A program made the position numbers and the translations under genes. A model generated the notes under the pieces. That model worked only from the letters and a program-made list of their open reading frames with translations. It made no database searches and was not told where the DNA came from. 64,000 bases of DNA from Paenibacillus sp. PastM-3 (GTDB lineage Bacteria > Bacillota > Bacilli > Paenibacillales > Paenibacillaceae), in NCBI RefSeq assembly GCF_029893965.1, contig NZ_JARXXP010000019.1, forward strand, positions 58,665-122,664, given 5' to 3'. This document shows, piece after piece, positions 9,257-17,441 of this stretch. Position 1 is the first letter of the stretch; each line of letters opens with the position of its first letter.

Positions 9257-10012
9257 ATGAAAATTGCGATTGTAACAGGCGGAAGTAATGGCATTGGAAA
9301 AGCGACAGCGCTTGAGCTGGGCAAGCGCGGAATTAGCGTCATTCTCACATACAATTCCTATAAGGACCGGGCAGAAGCTGTCGTAAAGGAAATTGAGAAG
9401 AACAAAGGCGTTCGGGCATTCGCACTGAAGCTGGATCTGACTCAAATATCAACATTCGAAGGCTTTATTCTGGAAATAAAAAAGAGCCTCCAGGACATTT
9501 GGGAAAGAACAACTTTTGATTATTTGGTTAATAATGGCGGTGTCGGCGGACCCATGATGCTCTCTGAGATGAGCGAAGAATACTTCGATAAGATTCTTAA
9601 TACGAACTTCAAAGGACCGATTTTTTTAACACAGCAGCTTGTCGGATTCATGGAGGATGCTGGGGCTATTGTAAATATCACAAGCTCATCTAAAAACCAA
9701 TCATTTCCGGGATACTCTGTCTACGGCTCGTTAAAAGCAGCATTCTCCACTTGGACCCGCTACATCGCCAATGAACTTGCTCCCCGCCAAATTCGGGTCA
9801 ACGCCGTTTCGCCCGGTCCTACGCACAGCAATTTTGGCGACGGAGTATTTGATAAGCATCCTGAATTCATCAAGCCGCTGGCTGAGCAATCTGCGTTTGG
9901 CAGAATCGGGCAACCCGAAGATATGTCGAAGGTCATTGTGAGCTTATTGTCCGATGATTTCGGCTGGGTGACTGCCCAGGACATTGAAGTGTCTGGCGGA
10001 CATTTGCTTTAA
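9257..10012 (+). CDS. Short-chain dehydrogenase/reductase
   Basis: 251 residues of the classical SDR family. TGGSNGIGKAT (about 7-17) is the NAD(P)-binding TGxxxGIG loop, VNNGGVGG replaces the usual NNAG, ITSSSK supplies the catalytic Ser, and YGSLKAA is the YxxxK catalytic pair. NAVSPGPTHSNF and a C-terminal DIEVSGGHLL complete the fold. AAGGAGG sits 7 bases before the ATG. Substrate cannot be predicted. Divergent from, and likely regulated by, the AraC-type gene. Confidence 0.9.
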   Translation: MKIAIVTGGSNGIGKATALELGKRGISVILTYNSYKDRAEAVVKEIEKNKGVRAFALKLDLTQISTFEGFILEIKKSLQDIWERTTFDYLVNNGGVGGPMMLSEMSEEYFDKILNTNFKGPIFLTQQLVGFMEDAGAIVNITSSSKNQSFPGYSVYGSLKAAFSTWTRYIANELAPRQIRVNAVSPGPTHSNFGDGVFDKHPEFIKPLAEQSAFGRIGQPEDMSKVIVSLLSDDFGWVTAQDIEVSGGHLL

Positions 10013-10040
10013 GAAAGCTGTTCTCCCATTTTCGACTGTT

Positions 10041-10077
10041 CAAAAAAAGAAGACGCGCAGGTTTCCTGCTGTCTTCT
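10041..10077 (-). terminator. Terminator between SDR and tetR genes
   Basis: AGAAGAC...CAGG and CCTG...GTCTTCT form a stem of about 11 paired bases. On the minus strand it is followed by seven T, which ends the tetR transcript. On the plus strand the downstream T content is weak, so it probably serves the SDR gene less efficiently. Confidence 0.75.
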
Positions 10078-10149
10078 GTGTATTTAATACAAAATCCGGT
10101 CATTTCACATCAGGTCATTCCTCGGCCATTTGATTAATCAACAAAGTCA

Positions 10150-10737
10150 TCATTTATTCGAATCAGGGTGCCGCGGATTGACCGTGCCAAAGAAATGATA
10201 CGGTGTTATCCCATTTGCCAATAGGCTATCTGCCAACGTGACCAATTCTTCCGAGGATAGATCTTTGCCGTTGCGTATCCAGAGGCGAAAGATAGATATT
10301 AATGTTGATATGTAAAACTCAATTATGTATGGTGCTAGGACATCATTTGTTGGAAAGTCTACAATCAATCTCTCAAAGGGAATTTCTCTTTTCAGGCGTT
10401 CAACAAAATGAACATAACCATAGTCCCCGAAGAGGGCTTTAAAAACTGAAATTTCCTCTGCATTTTCCAAGCATTGAAGTGCATCTTGGAAAGTATGTGC
10501 AGAAAACTCTCTGCTTGCCATTTCCTCGTTAATGGATTTCAATACACGTTCTTCAACGTAGTCCAACAACTCATAGATATCCGTAAAGTATTGATAAAAT
10601 GTACTGCGATTATATCCTGATTGGTTAGCAATCTCTTGAATGGTTATTTTTTCAATTGGTTTTTGGCTATATAAATTGCAGAATACATTTATAAATGTTT
10701 GCCTTGTTTTATCCGTCATTTCAGGTTGCTTTTTCAT
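10150..10737 (-). CDS. TetR/AcrR-family regulator
   Basis: 195 residues from the ATG at 10735-10737, chosen because GGAGG lies 7 bases upstream; the longer frame to 10761 lacks a site. The N-terminal HTH reads ITIQEIANQSGYNRSTFYQY, followed by FTDIYELLDYVEE, a typical TetR domain. The C-terminal ligand domain is unassigned. It is divergent from a ketopantoate-reductase-like gene and flanks two palindromes that are likely its operators. Confidence 0.88.
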   Translation of the reverse strand: MKKQPEMTDKTRQTFINVFCNLYSQKPIEKITIQEIANQSGYNRSTFYQYFTDIYELLDYVEERVLKSINEEMASREFSAHTFQDALQCLENAEEISVFKALFGDYGYVHFVERLKREIPFERLIVDFPTNDVLAPYIIEFYISTLISIFRLWIRNGKDLSSEELVTLADSLLANGITPYHFFGTVNPRHPDSNK

Positions 10738-10803
10738 GATTGGCCTCCATTTTCTGTTCAATCGATTATCCGACAGATATTAAAGATCTGATGGTTGATG
10801 GCC

Positions 10804-10843
10804 GTATAGTGAATCTATACAATAACATTATACAACACGTTGT
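10804..10843. promoter_or_regulatory. Two palindromes, probable TetR operators
   Basis: GTATAG-TGAAT-CTATAC (10804-10820) and ACAAC-AC-GTTGT (10832-10843) lie in the 149-base gap between the divergent tetR-type and panE-like genes. Their place and symmetry suit binding by a TetR dimer and overlap with the plus-strand promoter. Not demonstrated. Confidence 0.5.
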
Positions 10844-10886
10844 TTGATCATCAACAAGGATTAATATATATGTTCAGGAGGCTAAT

Positions 10887-11831
10887 ATGAGAATCTTATT
10901 CTTCGGTAGAGGTGTAATATCGACCCAATATGCTTGGGCTTTTGAACAGGCAGGGCACACCGTTGAGTTTTACGTTAGAAAAGGGAGAAAAGAAACCTTC
11001 GGAAGCAACATAGAGCTTGAAATGTGGGACGCACGAAGAGGGAAACAGCTAATAAAAGAAAGCTGGAGCGTTAAATTGCATGAGGAGATTAGCCCAAATT
11101 ATGATCTCATTATTGTGAGCGTCAACACGGAACAACTTCCAGAAGCAGCACAATTATTATCGACTGCTGCTGGAACCACCCCTGTCCTCATATTCAATAA
11201 CGTTTGGCAAGATTTGAAATCATCGATCGCACCATTGTCTATGAACAATGTTGTCTTTGGGTTCCCGGGAGGGGGCGGTGGCATCACGGACAATAGGCTT
11301 AGAGGCGGCTTTTTGAAAATGATATTTCTGGAAAAACCACGGGTAGGCACTGAACATATTAACAACAAGGTCAAAGAATGTTTTGAAAGTGCCCATTTTA
11401 AAATTAGTTGGGTAAAGGATATGCAAAACTGGCTATGGATTCACTTTGCCATGAATGCAGCTATGGAGACCGAGGTGTTACAACGGGGAAGTTTTCCAGC
11501 GCTCATGAACCATAGTGACTCATTCGCAAATGTGGGTAAGCATATGAGGGAAATGATCCCTGTACTTAAAGCAAGAGGTGCAAAGAATGATATGATTTTG
11601 CTACTCTTAACTAAGATTCCGCCGGCACTTCTTGGCACGCTTTTTAACAAGGTTATTTTAGCAAAGGGCAGCTTACCGCGACTTTTCATCGAATACAACA
11701 ATAGTAAAGCAGGTTTTGCGGTATCTGAAGTTGTGAGAGAAGCAAAAAAGCTAGGCATACCTTTGCCACGTCTTACGATGGCATTTGAAAATACGGAACA
11801 TCACAAAGCTATTGAAAATTCCATATCATAG
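10887..11831 (+). CDS. Ketopantoate reductase (ApbA/PanE) family protein
   Basis: 314 residues. The N-terminus MRILFFGRGVISTQYAWAFE is a Rossmann NADPH-binding loop with GRGVIS in place of the usual GxGxxG. YDLIIVSVNTEQ and a glycine-rich FGFPGGGGG follow, as in PanE-like reductases, and WLWIHFAMNAAMETE begins the helical C-terminal domain. AGGAGG is 6 bases before the ATG. True pantothenate function is unlikely because no panBC neighbours are seen and a TetR gene is paired with it; a detoxifying reductase is more likely. Confidence 0.8.
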   Translation: MRILFFGRGVISTQYAWAFEQAGHTVEFYVRKGRKETFGSNIELEMWDARRGKQLIKESWSVKLHEEISPNYDLIIVSVNTEQLPEAAQLLSTAAGTTPVLIFNNVWQDLKSSIAPLSMNNVVFGFPGGGGGITDNRLRGGFLKMIFLEKPRVGTEHINNKVKECFESAHFKISWVKDMQNWLWIHFAMNAAMETEVLQRGSFPALMNHSDSFANVGKHMREMIPVLKARGAKNDMILLLLTKIPPALLGTLFNKVILAKGSLPRLFIEYNNSKAGFAVSEVVREAKKLGIPLPRLTMAFENTEHHKAIENSIS

Positions 11832-11893
11832 AAATCTGCAGGATTCTCTGTCATCTGAAGGACATGGAGCGGCGGGATGCCGGGCGTACCACA

Positions 11894-11938
11894 CAAAGAG
11901 CCTATTCCCCGGCCGACAACCGGATGATAGGCTCTTTG
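11894..11938. terminator. Bidirectional terminator between convergent genes
   Basis: CAAAGAGCCTAT and ATAGGCTCTTTG are exact inverted repeats around an inner GG/CC hairpin. The site lies between the plus-strand panE-like gene and the last gene of the minus-strand purine operon, so it can stop both transcripts. Confidence 0.75.
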
Positions 11939-11989
11939 AACGCCGCGGTAAGGCATCTGTTATTCAATCACGAGCCTTCGTGAGTCTCC

Positions 11990-12778
11990 TCACTCTACCA
12001 CTCCCTGCTTCCTCCATTCCTCAAACCGGTAGAAGGTCTCCAGTACGACTTTGATTTCCTTGTCCCAGGCTTCCACCAGTTTGTCGTTGGTTGTCTCGTA
12101 GATTACCTCTCCGGTGACCAGATTCCCTGATACGCCGCAAATGCAGGCTGCGCGCAGATCCCGGAGATGAGCAATGGTAAACAGGGCCGACGCCTCCATC
12201 TCGATATTTTGAATCTTCAGCTTGTGCAGTTTCTCAATCCACTCCTGCGTTTCCCCGTAAAAAGCGTCGTCAGTGGCGCTGATGCCCACATGCACTTTGT
12301 AATCATGTTCTTTCGTCAGCTCCCTGGCTGTCTGGATAAGGAGCTGGTTAAGTTCGAAGTCCGGAACGGCCGGGAATACATCGGGCACGTAGAAACGGGA
12401 GGTCCCTTCGTTCTTCATCGCCCCGGTCGTCACCAGCAGATCGCCGATGGCGATGCCCTCCTGTATGGCTGCCGAGCTTCCGATACGGACAAATACCTTG
12501 GCGCCAATGTTAGCCAATTCCTCCATGGCAATCGCCGCTGACGGGCAGCCCATCCCGGTGGAGGTCACAGAGACTTTAACGCCCTTGTAATAGCCGGTAA
12601 ACGTCCGGTGCTCACGGTTATTCGCCACAAGCTCCGCCCCTTCCAGATATTTGGCGACCATGTCGCTGCGTGCCGGATCGCCCGGAAGCAGTACGTATTC
12701 GCCGACGTCACCGACGCCGCATTTAATGTGATACTGCTTGCGTCCAAGCGTTTTTTCTGCCTTGTTTAAAATACTCAT
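11990..12778 (-). CDS. Nucleoside phosphorylase, uridine-phosphorylase type
   Basis: 262 residues of the PNP/UDP family. LLPGDPARSDMVAKYL is the phosphate-binding GDPxR loop, VRIGSSAAIQ the second conserved segment, and IQNIEMEASALFTIA the nucleoside-binding EMExA region. AAGGAG precedes the ATG by about 9 bases. It is the last gene of the riboswitch-controlled operon behind a BMP-type nucleoside ABC transporter. It would split imported nucleosides to base and ribose-1-phosphate in the cytoplasm. Motifs favour uridine phosphorylase; the upstream 8-oxoguanine deaminase suggests it could accept a purine such as oxidised guanosine, which is inference. Confidence 0.85.
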   Translation of the reverse strand: MSILNKAEKTLGRKQYHIKCGVGDVGEYVLLPGDPARSDMVAKYLEGAELVANNREHRTFTGYYKGVKVSVTSTGMGCPSAAIAMEELANIGAKVFVRIGSSAAIQEGIAIGDLLVTTGAMKNEGTSRFYVPDVFPAVPDFELNQLLIQTARELTKEHDYKVHVGISATDDAFYGETQEWIEKLHKLKIQNIEMEASALFTIAHLRDLRAACICGVSGNLVTGEVIYETTNDKLVEAWDKEIKVVLETFYRFEEWRKQGVVE

Positions 12779-12801
12779 GGGTGATCTCTCCTTAGGTATG
12801 T

Positions 12802-13719
12802 TTATTTGGGAAGCTGAAGCGTTCGTCCCGCGAAGGCGGGGCCCTTGGCGTTTCTATAGGTAAAGACGAGTACAAGCAGTGTGGCGATATACGGGATGGA
12901 CTCCAACAACTGCGGAGGCACGGGGAGCGCCTGAAAGCTGTATTGCAGCGCCATAACGTACCCGAAGAACAGCGATGCCAGCAGCGAACCAAACGGTGTC
13001 CAGCGTCCGAAGACAACTACAGCAAGCGCGATAAATCCGCGTCCGGCAGACATATTCTTTGTAAAGACGTTAAGCATGCCGATGGACAGGTAGGCTCCGG
13101 CCAATCCCACAAGCGCGCAACCGGCTATAACGCCGATGTACATGTACACCTTTACCGGGATGCCCAGCGATTGGGCCGCCGCCGGATTTTCCCCAACCGA
13201 GCGATAGCGGAGTCCAAGCTTTGTCCGATATAGAAAAATATGAACAGTACCGACTACGACCAAGCCGATCAGCGTCAGCCAGTTCATGTTATGAACGACA
13301 GTTCCAAGGACCGGCACGCCGTCGGCAATGCCTCCCACAGAACCAACCGACGTTACAGACGGTGACTGTCCTTTGTTGTTGAAGAACAGCTGCAGCAGGA
13401 ACACGGTCAAACTTCCCGCCAGAATGTTGATCGCGACCCCGCTGATCACATGATCCGACCGGAAACCTATACAGACGGCCGCATGAAGAAGGCCGAGCAA
13501 CATTCCCGAGCCGAGGGAAGCCAGAACGCCGAGCCAAGGGCTTCCTGTATAATAGGACACTAACACAGCCGAGAAAGCGCCGGTCAGCATAATCCCTTCC
13601 AGTCCCACATTTACAATGCCCACACGTTCGTTCAGCAGGCCTCCGATGGCGGCCAGAAACAGCGGAGTGGCAATGGACAGGGTAAGCGTCAGCATATGTA
13701 CGGACAAGAAGCTACCCAA
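12802..13719 (-). CDS. ABC transporter permease, BMP/nucleoside type (NupQ-like)
   Basis: 305 residues with about eight hydrophobic segments and the family text LNERVGIVNVGLEGIMLTGA near the N-terminus and SAGRGFIALAVVVFGRWTPF later, both hallmarks of BPD_transp_2 permeases for ribose/nucleosides. It starts at TTG (13719) with GGAG about 9 bases upstream and overlaps the first permease gene by 8 bases, so the two are translationally coupled. It should pair with the other permease to form the membrane channel. Confidence 0.88.
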   Translation of the reverse strand: MGSFLSVHMLTLTLSIATPLFLAAIGGLLNERVGIVNVGLEGIMLTGAFSAVLVSYYTGSPWLGVLASLGSGMLLGLLHAAVCIGFRSDHVISGVAINILAGSLTVFLLQLFFNNKGQSPSVTSVGSVGGIADGVPVLGTVVHNMNWLTLIGLVVVGTVHIFLYRTKLGLRYRSVGENPAAAQSLGIPVKVYMYIGVIAGCALVGLAGAYLSIGMLNVFTKNMSAGRGFIALAVVVFGRWTPFGSLLASLFFGYVMALQYSFQALPVPPQLLESIPYIATLLVLVFTYRNAKGPAFAGRTLQLPK

Positions 13720-14770
13720 CGGCCTTCACTCCTTTCCTGCGGTCCACTTTGCCGGCCAGAAACGCAGCCGAGGCGATAACTACGATAATAACGGCCTGGA
13801 GAATCGGCCCCAGCTCTCTCGGAACATCCACCATCAGCGACATCGAAGAAGCGCCGGATTCCAGCATCCCGAAGATGAAGGCCGCCGGGATAATGCCGAG
13901 GGGATGATTGCGGCCGAGCAGTGCGACTGCAATCGCAGTGAAGCCGTAGCCGCTGGAGAAAGTCTGCATAAACCGCTGATATACGCCTAGCACCCGTTCC
14001 GCGCCCATAAGTCCCGCCAAGGCACCGCTGAATAGGAGTGCCATAAATATCATTTTACCGCTGGAAATTCCGGCGTACCGGGCAGCGATACCATTCAGCC
14101 CGTTCACCCGCAGGGCGTAACCCCATGCGGTATGGTACAGGAGCACGTACAACAGAACGGCGCAGCCCAGCCCGATCAGAAGACCAGCGTTGACCTTGGA
14201 GGGCGGGGCCAGAAGCGGCAGGGACGCTTCTGGCGCGACTTTGGGCGTCTGGGCGACCGCGCCTTTCTCCAGAAACTGATGCACGGTCAAATATCCTGTT
14301 ACGGCAAACGCCACATAATTGAGCATGACGGTGGAAATGACTTCATGCACGCCCGCCTTCACCTTCATTACGCCGGGGACAACCGCCCAAAGCATGCCTC
14401 CCGCCATCCCCGCGGCGACCGCAAGCGGAAGATGTACAAAGGGTGGAAGACCTTGTAGGCCGAAGCCGGCAACCGCAGAAGCGAGCGCTCCGATAAACAT
14501 TTGGCCTTCCAAGCCGATGTTGAAGAGACCGGCTTTGGCTGCGAGGGCAAAGGCAAGGCCGCCGAACAGGTAAGGCGTGGAGCGCTCCAGCGTCTGGGAC
14601 AAAGGGCCGCTTCCCCCAAGCGAGCCCTTGAACAGCGCCGCATAGGCCTCGAGCGGGCTTTCCCCGATCATGGCGATTACAGCGGCGCCGATGAGCAGGG
14701 AAACAGCAACCGCAATTACGGATGGGAGCAGAACTTTAAGCCAGGCTGACAATATATTTCCTTCACGCAT
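13712..14770 (-). CDS. ABC transporter permease, BMP/nucleoside type (NupP-like)
   Basis: 352 residues, multi-spanning, with GLFNIGLEGQMFIGALASAV and SSGYGFTAIAVALLGRNHPL, which correspond to the two conserved loops of the paired permease. The first 30 residues form a membrane helix (VLLPSVIAVAVSLLIGAAVI). The ATG overlaps the ATPase stop codon by 8 bases. Second membrane subunit of the importer. Confidence 0.88.
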   Translation of the reverse strand: MREGNILSAWLKVLLPSVIAVAVSLLIGAAVIAMIGESPLEAYAALFKGSLGGSGPLSQTLERSTPYLFGGLAFALAAKAGLFNIGLEGQMFIGALASAVAGFGLQGLPPFVHLPLAVAAGMAGGMLWAVVPGVMKVKAGVHEVISTVMLNYVAFAVTGYLTVHQFLEKGAVAQTPKVAPEASLPLLAPPSKVNAGLLIGLGCAVLLYVLLYHTAWGYALRVNGLNGIAARYAGISSGKMIFMALLFSGALAGLMGAERVLGVYQRFMQTFSSGYGFTAIAVALLGRNHPLGIIPAAFIFGMLESGASSMSLMVDVPRELGPILQAVIIVVIASAAFLAGKVDRRKGVKAVG

Positions 14771-16298
14771 ATTCCGCCGCCTCCCCTTTGTGATGTACGC
14801 CTGCCATCATGAGTCCGATCTGCCCTTTGGTGAAATCTTCCGTCCTCCCGATGCCCATGAGCTGTCCACCACACAGCACCCCGATACGGTCGGACAGGGA
14901 CAGTACTTCCTCCAGTTCCTGCGAGACCAGAAGAACGGCGTTCCCCTGGTTGCGGTGCCTCAGCAGATTCCGGTGAATGAATTCAATAGAGCCTACATCG
15001 ACGCCCCTCGTCGGCTGAACGGCTACCAGCAGCTTTGGTGACAGGGAAAGCTCGCGGCCGATGATCAGCTTTTGCTGGTTGCCGCCGGAAAGACCGGTTA
15101 TCGGGGTGTCGGGCGATTCTGTTTTCACACGGTAGTTCTCCACAATTGACCGGGTCCAATCTGCCAGCCTGCGCCCTGAAAGAAAGGGTCCCCGGCGCAG
15201 CCCCGCGTACCGCTGATAACCCAGATAGGCATTGTCCTTTACCGAAAAATCTTTGACCAGCCCTTCTTTCAGCCGGTCCGAGGCAATACAGCCGATGGAC
15301 AGTGTGCGGTAATCCTTCGGAATCCGGTTGGTGACATCCGAGCCTTCGACGACGATCCGGCCCGAGGCAGCCTTGCGGATGCCGAGGATGCCTTCAACCA
15401 GTGCTTCCTGGCCATTCCCCGCAATCCCGATTACCCCGAATATTTCGCCTTCGCAGATATGAAAGGAGATATCCCTTGCCCCTTGCTCCAATCCCCCGGT
15501 TTTTACCGTGAGGCCTTGAAGCTCAAGCACCGGCTTGCCGGGGACCACTCCTTCCTCGCGCTTAACAGTCAGCGCCACTTCGCGGCCGACCATGCTGCTC
15601 GCCAAAAACTGCTCGTTCACCTCCCGGATCGGCCAGGCGCCGACGGTCCGTCCGTCACGGATGACCGTTACCTGGTCCGCGATGTCCATAACCTCCTTCA
15701 GCTTGTGCGAGATGAACAGAACGGCGCAGCCGCCCTGCTTCAAATCCCGCATGATGGCGAACAGACTCTCTGTCTCCTGAGGGGTAAGTACGGCTGTCGG
15801 CTCGTCCAGAATAATGATCCTGGCGCCCCTGTACAGAATCTTGATGATTTCAATTCGCTGCTGAGCCCCGACGGACAAACCGGAAACCTTGGCTTTCAGA
15901 TCGAGGCCAAGCCCGTATTTGCGGCAAATTTCGCCGACTTCCTTCTCTCCTCCCCGCGAATCCAGAAACACTCTGGAAGGCGGTTCGGCACCCAGCATAA
16001 TGTTCTCAAGAGCGGTGAACGCCTCCACCAGCATAAAATGCTGATGGAGAACGCCGATGCCGGCCCGGCTCGCTTCTTTGGCGGAGACCAGAAGCTCCGG
16101 CTTCCCGCCGATGATGATCTCCCCTTCGTCGGGTTGAAGCATACCGCCCAGCTGACCCACCAGCGTCGATTTGCCGGCCCCGTTCTCTCCGCAGATCGCA
16201 TGGATTTCACCGGCACGGACAGCAAGATCAATACCGTCGTTTGCTTTGACGCTGCCGAAAGCCTTCCTAATTCCCTTTACCTGCAAAGCGTAACTCAT
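14763..16298 (-). CDS. ABC transporter ATPase with two nucleotide-binding domains (NupO-like)
   Basis: About 511 residues from the ATG of MSYALQV at 16296-16298, preceded by GGGGTG at 7 bases; a GTG three codons earlier is less likely. Domain 1: Walker A GENGAGKST, signature LSVGAQQR, Walker B IIILDEPTAVLT. Domain 2: degenerate Walker A GIAGNGQEA, signature LSGGNQQK, and VAVQPTRGVD. This tandem arrangement is typical of ATPases for sugars and nucleosides (BmpA systems). It lies directly after the lipoprotein gene. Confidence 0.9.
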   Translation of the reverse strand: MSYALQVKGIRKAFGSVKANDGIDLAVRAGEIHAICGENGAGKSTLVGQLGGMLQPDEGEIIIGGKPELLVSAKEASRAGIGVLHQHFMLVEAFTALENIMLGAEPPSRVFLDSRGGEKEVGEICRKYGLGLDLKAKVSGLSVGAQQRIEIIKILYRGARIIILDEPTAVLTPQETESLFAIMRDLKQGGCAVLFISHKLKEVMDIADQVTVIRDGRTVGAWPIREVNEQFLASSMVGREVALTVKREEGVVPGKPVLELQGLTVKTGGLEQGARDISFHICEGEIFGVIGIAGNGQEALVEGILGIRKAASGRIVVEGSDVTNRIPKDYRTLSIGCIASDRLKEGLVKDFSVKDNAYLGYQRYAGLRRGPFLSGRRLADWTRSIVENYRVKTESPDTPITGLSGGNQQKLIIGRELSLSPKLLVAVQPTRGVDVGSIEFIHRNLLRHRNQGNAVLLVSQELEEVLSLSDRIGVLCGGQLMGIGRTEDFTKGQIGLMMAGVHHKGEAAEYA

Positions 16299-16314
16299 GC
16301 CTCTCACCCCTTGC

Positions 16315-17385
16315 TTACTGAGCGGTTACATCGATAACCTTGATGTTTCCGTCGATGATCTCCTGCTTTAGCTCCTCCAGCTTCGCAATCTTCTCTTCCC
16401 CGATCAAATCCTTCGTATATTTCATTTCCGACAGGCCGACCCCTTCGTTCGCCAACCCGTATTCCATGATGCCGGGTTCAAACTTGTCCTCCGTGAAGCT
16501 CTTGATCGTATCAAATACGGCCACGTCGACGCGTTTCATCATGGAGGCCAGCACCAGACCTTCGGCCATGTAGTCCTGGTCGGAATTAACGCCGAACGCG
16601 TATTTGTTCTGTTCCTTAGCAGCTTCAAACAGTCCCGTTCCTGAACCGCCGGCGACCGGATAGATGACATCAATGCCCTGGTCGTACATCGACAGCGCGA
16701 TATTCTTCATTTTGCCGGGATCGTTAAAGCCTGTAGAATCCGAAGCAATCGGCTGAATGGATACCTTCACGGAAGGATCGATATACTGCGCGCCCTGCTC
16801 ATAAGCCTTCGTAAACCGGTTCAGGAAAGGCACATCCATCGCGGGCACCGCCCCGATCTGCTTCGTTTCCGACATCATCGCTGCCAGCGCACCGACCAGG
16901 AAGGAGGCTTCATGCTCCTTGAATACGAGGGAGCGGACATTCGGCAGGTCGATCGTGGCGTCGATGACAGCGAACTCCTTGTCAGGGAACTCTCCTGCAA
17001 CTACGGTAAGAGGCTCGACCATATCGAAACCGACGGCGATAATAAGTTCGTTGCCCGCATTCGCCAGATCGCGGAGCAAACCTTCGGCAGCCGCCAGCTC
17101 GCCCGGCTCCACCACCTTAAGCTCGATCCCGAGCTCTTCCTCGGCCTTCAGCGCCCCTTCGTTGGCGAGATCGTTAAACGAGCGGTCCCCAAGTCCAGCA
17201 ACACCTGTGAGCAGTCCAACCTTGAAGTCTTTGGCAGAGTCTTCCGAAGCAGCACCTTCGGAAGTTGAAGCTCCATTCTCCGATGCCGACGCGCTGCCGC
17301 CACCGGAATTGGAGGAGCAGCCGATCATTGCGGCCAACAAAACAAGTGTCATTAGAAACAACATGGTGCCGCGTACTTTCCTCAT
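16315..17385 (-). CDS. BMP-family nucleoside-binding lipoprotein (NupN-like)
   Basis: 356 residues. A signal peptide (MLFLMTLVLLAAMIGC) ends in a lipobox-like MIGC, so the mature protein is a lipid-anchored, extracellular solute-binding protein. A Ser/Gly/Ala linker follows. KVGLLTGVAGLGDRSFNDLA is the BMP/Med family hallmark (GDxxFND), and VIYPVAGGSGTGLFEAAKE is the second binding segment. The family binds purine nucleosides. GGGAGG is 9 bases before the ATG. It sits between the deaminase and the ATPase and defines the importer as nucleoside-type. Confidence 0.92.
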   Translation of the reverse strand: MRKVRGTMLFLMTLVLLAAMIGCSSNSGGGSASASENGASTSEGAASEDSAKDFKVGLLTGVAGLGDRSFNDLANEGALKAEEELGIELKVVEPGELAAAEGLLRDLANAGNELIIAVGFDMVEPLTVVAGEFPDKEFAVIDATIDLPNVRSLVFKEHEASFLVGALAAMMSETKQIGAVPAMDVPFLNRFTKAYEQGAQYIDPSVKVSIQPIASDSTGFNDPGKMKNIALSMYDQGIDVIYPVAGGSGTGLFEAAKEQNKYAFGVNSDQDYMAEGLVLASMMKRVDVAVFDTIKSFTEDKFEPGIMEYGLANEGVGLSEMKYTKDLIGEEKIAKLEELKQEIIDGNIKVIDVTAQ

Positions 17386-17441
17386 TATGAAAACCTCCCT
17401 GAATTAGATATGTAAGATTAGGATGGTGAAAGCAATAAACG

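Noticed and set aside
9731..9984. Two antisense frames within the SDR gene
   Set aside because: No ribosome sites, and they overlap the YxxxK catalytic region of the real gene.
12167..12541. Plus-strand frame of 124 codons opposite the nucleoside phosphorylase
   Set aside because: High-GC shadow of a gene with clear family motifs; no ribosome site.
15459..16337. Plus-strand frame of 292 codons opposite the ABC ATPase
   Set aside because: Long only because of codon bias of the real gene; composition rich in His/Gln/Arg with no recognisable domain.
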